Below are positions 58,998-64,000 of a stretch of 64,000 bases of DNA, in pieces; the first letter of the stretch is position 1; the number at the start of each line of letters is the position of its first letter. Where the stretch lies: positions 70,145,266 through 70,209,265 of the forward strand of contig NC_084837.1 of assembly GCF_033115175.1 (NCBI RefSeq), read 5' to 3'. Made by a program: the position numbers and the translations under genes. The stretch comes from Lepus europaeus (Eukaryota; Chordata; Mammalia; Lagomorpha; Leporidae). The notes under the pieces are model-generated. The model had not been told where the DNA came from. It did no database searches and was given only the letters and a program-made list of their open reading frames with translations.

Positions 58998-59264
58998 GAC
59001 CCTTTTTTATTATTTGAGGGACACACACACACACACACACACAGCGTTCCCATCCGCCATTCACTCCCCAAATACCCACAATCCAGATCTCCCACATGGG
59101 TGGCAAGAACCCAACTACTTGAGCCATCACCTGATGTCTCCCCGGGTGTGCACTAGCAGGAAGTTGGAATCCTGAGCAGAGCTAGGATTCAGACCCAGGC
59201 ACTCCAATATGGGATGTAGGCATTTTAACCAACGCCCTAACTGCTAGACCAAATGCATGCCCCA
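58998..59264 (-). mobile_element. Old CSINE, minus orientation, with CA expansion
   Basis: It contains an (AC)n run at 59021-59042, CATTCACTCCCCAAATACCC, CTCCCACATGGGTGGCAAGA, and ends AAATGCATGCCCC. Confidence 0.78.
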
Positions 59265-59362
59265 ATACATCCTTTTCTTCATTTGCTGAAATTGACTTCC
59301 CCCAAAAATTCTTGAGTAATTTCCTGACCTATATTTTTGGTCACAATGAAACTCAAACTCAC

Positions 59363-59521
59363 CTGTGCTTGGGATGGGACACTGTTCACAGGGCTTGTTC
59401 CAGGCCCGGCCAATGTTGTAGGAACAACAGCACATCTTCTTGGTCATATTGAATAGCAATTCTCCATCACAGGTCTGGTTATCAGCATAATAGTTTCTAT
59501 AGCACAAACTTCTTCTCATAT
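59363..59521 (-). CDS. FBN1: FBN1 exon 42: N-terminal part of TB5
   Basis: [46 protein letters not shown]: seven TB cysteines with the CCC triplet; exon 43 adds the last. NQT and NMT are sequons. The YRNYY stretch is the site of human short-stature variants. 159 bases, phase 1 at both ends. Acceptor CTTCTAG, donor GTGAGT. Confidence 0.97.
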
Positions 59522-60165
59522 CTAGAAGAAGGAAGGGGAGGAGAATATTGGTGATGCCATGGGGAATATCACAACAGATTTCTAAAGAGCAAGTTTCTTT
59601 TGAATTATATTGTAACCTGACTGTGATAAAGGCAGGAAAAGCCCCCTTAGACAACTTTATAGCTACCCAGGCTGCTATAGCAGAAAAGACTTTGATAAAT
59701 GTATTCATTGGTGTTGTGTGCCACAGAACTAAGTCATTATGTAGCTGAAGCATTAGTAAACATTACGTGGTTCTCTGCCCAGTCTCCTGGTAACGATTCT
59801 TCATTGCTTTTTGGCAGTAAGTTTCTCATTTCCCACTCACGATGTTTTAATACTGCAGGTCAGTGCTGTAAATGTAATTGTATAAAGATACACCCAAAAG
59901 TCAAACAAAAGAAGTACTATTAAACCGTTGTTTGGGACTTTCTGGCATTACACTTTAAAGAAAACTCCCAACCACCCACATGAGGTGGTGAAGCAATGCC
60001 AACCTCACGGGTTAGAAGGGAGGAGGTTCTTACTAATACGGCAGAGAGATGGCAGCCCTCAGTCTGATGAGTAATACCACACCAAGCTTACAAGCTGGAA
60101 TCGTAAGCTCTCTTCCTCTTTGCGGATGACTACAAAACATGCACAACTGAGAACTCCCGACTTAC
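59522..60165 (-). other. Intron 41 of FBN1
   Basis: Donor GTAAGT, acceptor CTTCTAG. 644 bases of unique sequence with no repeat recognised. Confidence 0.85.
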
Positions 60166-60288
60166 CCATGCAATTATTTCCCCCATTAACTTGCATGTAG
60201 TCTGGAGGACATATACAGGTGTAGTTGCCAACGGTGTTGTAACATGTCCCTGGGCCACAAATTCCAGGAGTCTCACATTCATTTACAT
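60166..60288 (-). CDS. FBN1: FBN1 exon 41: cbEGF24
   Basis: [18 protein letters not shown] to [11 protein letters not shown]: six cysteines and an NYT sequon. 123 bases, phase 1 at both ends. Acceptor ATTATAG, donor GTAAGT. Confidence 0.97.
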
Positions 60289-61712
<1,424 letters not shown>

Positions 61713-61781
61713 CTTCTAATATGACGGTGATAGGATTTGGTCGAAAACCTTCTCCTCCAGGACAAAGAATTTTGTACTCAG
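61713..61781 (-). CDS. FBN1: FBN1 exon 39: C-terminal part of TB4
   Basis: A 69-base exon encoding (S)[22 protein letters not shown]. It supplies the last TB4 cysteine; the split serine codon joins T from exon 38 to CT here. Phase 1 at both ends. Acceptor CAATAG, donor GTAATT. Confidence 0.96.
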
Positions 61782-62914
61782 CTATTGAAACAATTCAGAA
61801 AAATCAAACTGAGTTGTTCTGAATCTAGAATTTCTAGTAGTAGCATTCTCAAGAAAAAACACAGACATATCCAAATGAAAGTATTCATTTTTAGGGATCT
61901 TTAGCCATTTCTCCTGCCATCTAAAGCAAGTTAATACCTTTATGCACATTTGTCATTTTCAAAGGCTTTCACTATGTTGCCAACAATTATAAGGCCACTC
62001 TCCTCATCTCTGAGCACTCCAGCTATGCTCTAGGCATTATATTCTTGTGAACTATTTTATTTTTTATCTCCGTCACTGTTTCTTTTTAAAGATTTTCTTT
62101 CCCTTTTATTATCTAACACACTCTGTCTCCATTTTTATGTCTTGTTCAGCCTTACATCCTGGAAATTACAGCTTCCTTTGAAAATCAGTTTGTCTCCAAA
62201 ATCATTTCCAAACAGAGACACAGGAAAAGCTGTTCTCTCTTGGTTCCTATCCCACATCTCTCCTTAATGACTAGAGACCTTTCTTGCCCCTCTGTTTCCA
62301 CTGATGGCAATACTGAGCCTCCAGGTTTCCAAAAACAACTTTCTACAATGTCCTTTGATTCTCCTCCATTAATCCTTTCCTCCCAGTACTTCACTCAAAA
62401 GTATTTATTTCAGTACCACACACCAGCACTGAGATACAGAGGAACACATGAATAAGAATGACCCTAACTTGCTACATCGTCCTGGTAAGTATCTGTAAGA
62501 CTGGCTCTTGCATATTCATCATGATCTTTCCCAATGTGATAATCCCTGCCCGGGCTCTCTGAAATAATATGAATCCCTATCCACATGTGTGTAGGTATAT
62601 ATGCCAGCTCTAACTCTGATCCCAGTTTGGAATGGGGTGGGCATCTATTGCTTTGTTAATCATTATTAACCTATAGAGCTGACATGCTAAATTAAAATTT
62701 TTGGTTGCCTCCTTCAACATCAATGACATTAACTGCTCCCTTTTTATTTTTCTTTTCTCTTTGTGTAGCTGTCTGCTCTCTTTGAGCTTTCTCTTTCACA
62801 TTATACCCTTACTTGAAGGCCCAATTCAGAAAGGCAGAAGGTGACCACCATCTCCCAACTAGAACGGACCTCTGTCTCTGAAAAGAAAGGAGGAGGTGCC
62901 GGCGGCTGAGCACG

Positions 62915-63060
62915 CATCCAAGTGCTTCATGCTTCACCCAAGTGGATTCATTTAATCCTACGAGGAATTTTATGCCTACCAAGTAACCTTCCCAAAGTTA
63001 CATGGACGGCAAGTGAAGTCCTAATTTGAACCAGGTGCGCTCTTCCAGCCATGGCACTGT
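62915..63060 (-). mobile_element. MIR relic, minus orientation
   Basis: TTCATTTAATCCTACGAGGA, CAAAGTTACATGGACGGCAA and ATTTGAACCAGGTGCGCTCT follow the reversed MIR order. Confidence 0.65.
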
Positions 63061-63109
63061 GTCGGTTCTTCTTTCTTTTCTTTGTTAGGCTCTATGTTTA
63101 GATCATATT

Positions 63110-63230
63110 TTGCCATCTAGACTGTATACTCCCGGAGGGCAGCATCTAGGCTAGTTCATTTTACACACCCAAAATACACACTCTAGATAGTCAATAGATA
63201 ACTCCAACAGAAGTAAATAAATGGCTCTTT
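63110..63230 (+). mobile_element. L2-like 3' end relic
   Basis: CTAGACTGTATACTCCCGGA, GGGCAGCATCTAGGCTAGTT and a later AAGTAAATAAATGG resemble the L2/MIR-type 3' end. Confidence 0.5.
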
Positions 63231-63897
63231 GGCAAAGAAAGATTCATTGTCTACCCCAAAACACCCTGTGAGCAGCAGTCACTGATGGTTTCCAAAGGGG
63301 CTCCATCTGACTCTGCATCATAACACAGGACCCACTTAGAAAAACAGGAAACTTTTTATTTTCTTAATAGACATATCATTTATGTTCAAAAAGTCATATT
63401 CTAAAGCTTTCTTTCAAGTCTTACCTAATAATGAAATGGAATAATCTTCCATTTCATAGCTATTGTGTTTTTTTTTTTTTTTCCTCATGGATATCCTGAG
63501 TCTCTAAGAGCTTCTAAAGTGAGTCAACAGGTGACTAGAGGGGAGATTCATCAATATGGATCCTGAAGGTAGGCAATACAGTAGAAGGAACCCAGCCTGG
63601 AAACTCTTTAAAGTAATGCTATGTGCTTTTCACAGCTATGTAAGTGGGGTGGTACCTGCCCCTAGCTGATCTTTCATTGCAAGCCAAAGAGAGACATATC
63701 TGATCTCCAGATGGAGTGCAAGTCCATCATCATGGCTGAAGGGGTGGATCTGCGAGTAGAGACCAGTGGCAGCTCCCAGCACCACTGCTGTCCCTCCCCT
63801 CCTGAGAACCTCACCCTTCCCCAAGGCTTCTCCTCTATGAATCTGGAAAGCAGAACTGGCCATGGGTAGCACAATAAATAGGAGGATGTCCACTTAC

Positions 63898-64000
63898 ATG
63901 TGTTCACAGGAGGGCACAGCTCACAAGGAGTACCCCAGGCTTTACCCAGCGAGCAACAGCAGGAAGCCTTGGAAACGCCAACTCCAATTTCATTGCTGCA
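63898..64000 (-). CDS. FBN1: FBN1 exon 38 (partial): central part of TB4
   Basis: 34 codons are in the window, [34 protein letters not shown], with the CCC triplet of a TB module. The exon continues past 64000, where the integrin-binding RGD of TB4 would be expected a few residues upstream. It ends in phase 1 with donor GTAAGT. If numbering follows human, the first residue seen is about C1549. Confidence 0.95.

Larger units (their letters stand above)
53457..59362 (-). other. Intron 42 of FBN1
   Basis: Donor GTGAGT, acceptor TTGCAG. It splits TB5 and is the most repeat-dense intron: a CT tract, nine CSINEs between 54084 and 59264, a hAT-like relic (56784-57085) and mariner-like sequence (57350-57895). 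The long open frames here on either strand are repeat-derived. Confidence 0.88.
61782..63897 (-). other. Intron 38 of FBN1
   Basis: Donor GTAAGT, acceptor CAATAG. It contains a reversed MIR relic (62915-63060) and an L2-like 3' end (63110-63230). The rest is unique. Confidence 0.78.

Noticed and set aside
9200-59264. Repeated similar units spaced along the window, checked as a possible CRISPR-like or gene-family array
   Set aside because: They are dispersed SINEs in both orientations with target duplications; the spacing is irregular and the host is a mammal.

Overview
The window is mammalian genomic DNA that carries one gene, fibrillin-1 (FBN1), on the minus strand. All translated exons encode six-cysteine calcium-binding EGF (cbEGF) modules or eight-cysteine TB modules. 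The last two exons encode the fibrillin-1 C-terminus, with a furin-type site (RGRKRR) followed by the asprosin peptide. The introns are full of C-type SINEs (tRNA-like head with A/B boxes, then a tail ending in CTGCCTGTCAAAA). That family is confined to Lagomorpha, so the source is most likely European rabbit (Oryctolagus cuniculus) or a close relative. The gene assignment is very secure; the species is inferred from the repeats.

Layout, read in gene direction from high to low coordinates: the window opens inside an exon for the second part of TB4 (63898-64000) and runs through 28 further exons to the stop codon at 4711-4713. A 3'UTR of about 2.7 kb follows, with a likely poly(A) signal near 2062-2067. 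About 2 kb of intergenic DNA, with no gene I can see, fills positions 1-2040. Counting back from a 66-exon human gene, the exons are 38 to 66. They sum to 3,972 coding bases, or 1,323 residues plus stop. If the rabbit protein is 2,871 residues like human, this is about residue 1549 to the C-terminus. The domain order is TB4 (part)-cbEGF23-24-TB5-cbEGF25-31-TB6-cbEGF32-36-TB7-cbEGF37-43-C-terminal propeptide/asprosin. Nearly every exon is one module with phase-1 ends, so the reading frame passes unbroken across all junctions. Only exons 64 and 65 break this pattern.

The protein is a secreted, disulphide-rich glycoprotein that assembles into 10-12 nm microfibrils and binds latent TGF-beta complexes. 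The C-terminal propeptide is cut off by furin during assembly and circulates as the hormone asprosin. Everything between the exons is intron. It contains about 23 CSINE copies (some full length with target-site duplications, some nested), lagomorph L1 3' ends, an older L1 3' end, MER5-like and other hAT fragments, mariner-like elements with inverted ends, MIR/L2 relics and simple repeats. The most notable points are a GC-AG intron after exon 63, a 93-base intron with a strong branch site, a partial duplication across the exon 58 donor, two miR-29 seed matches in the 3'UTR, and an oligo-T tract flanked by direct repeats. I found no previously undescribed system here.
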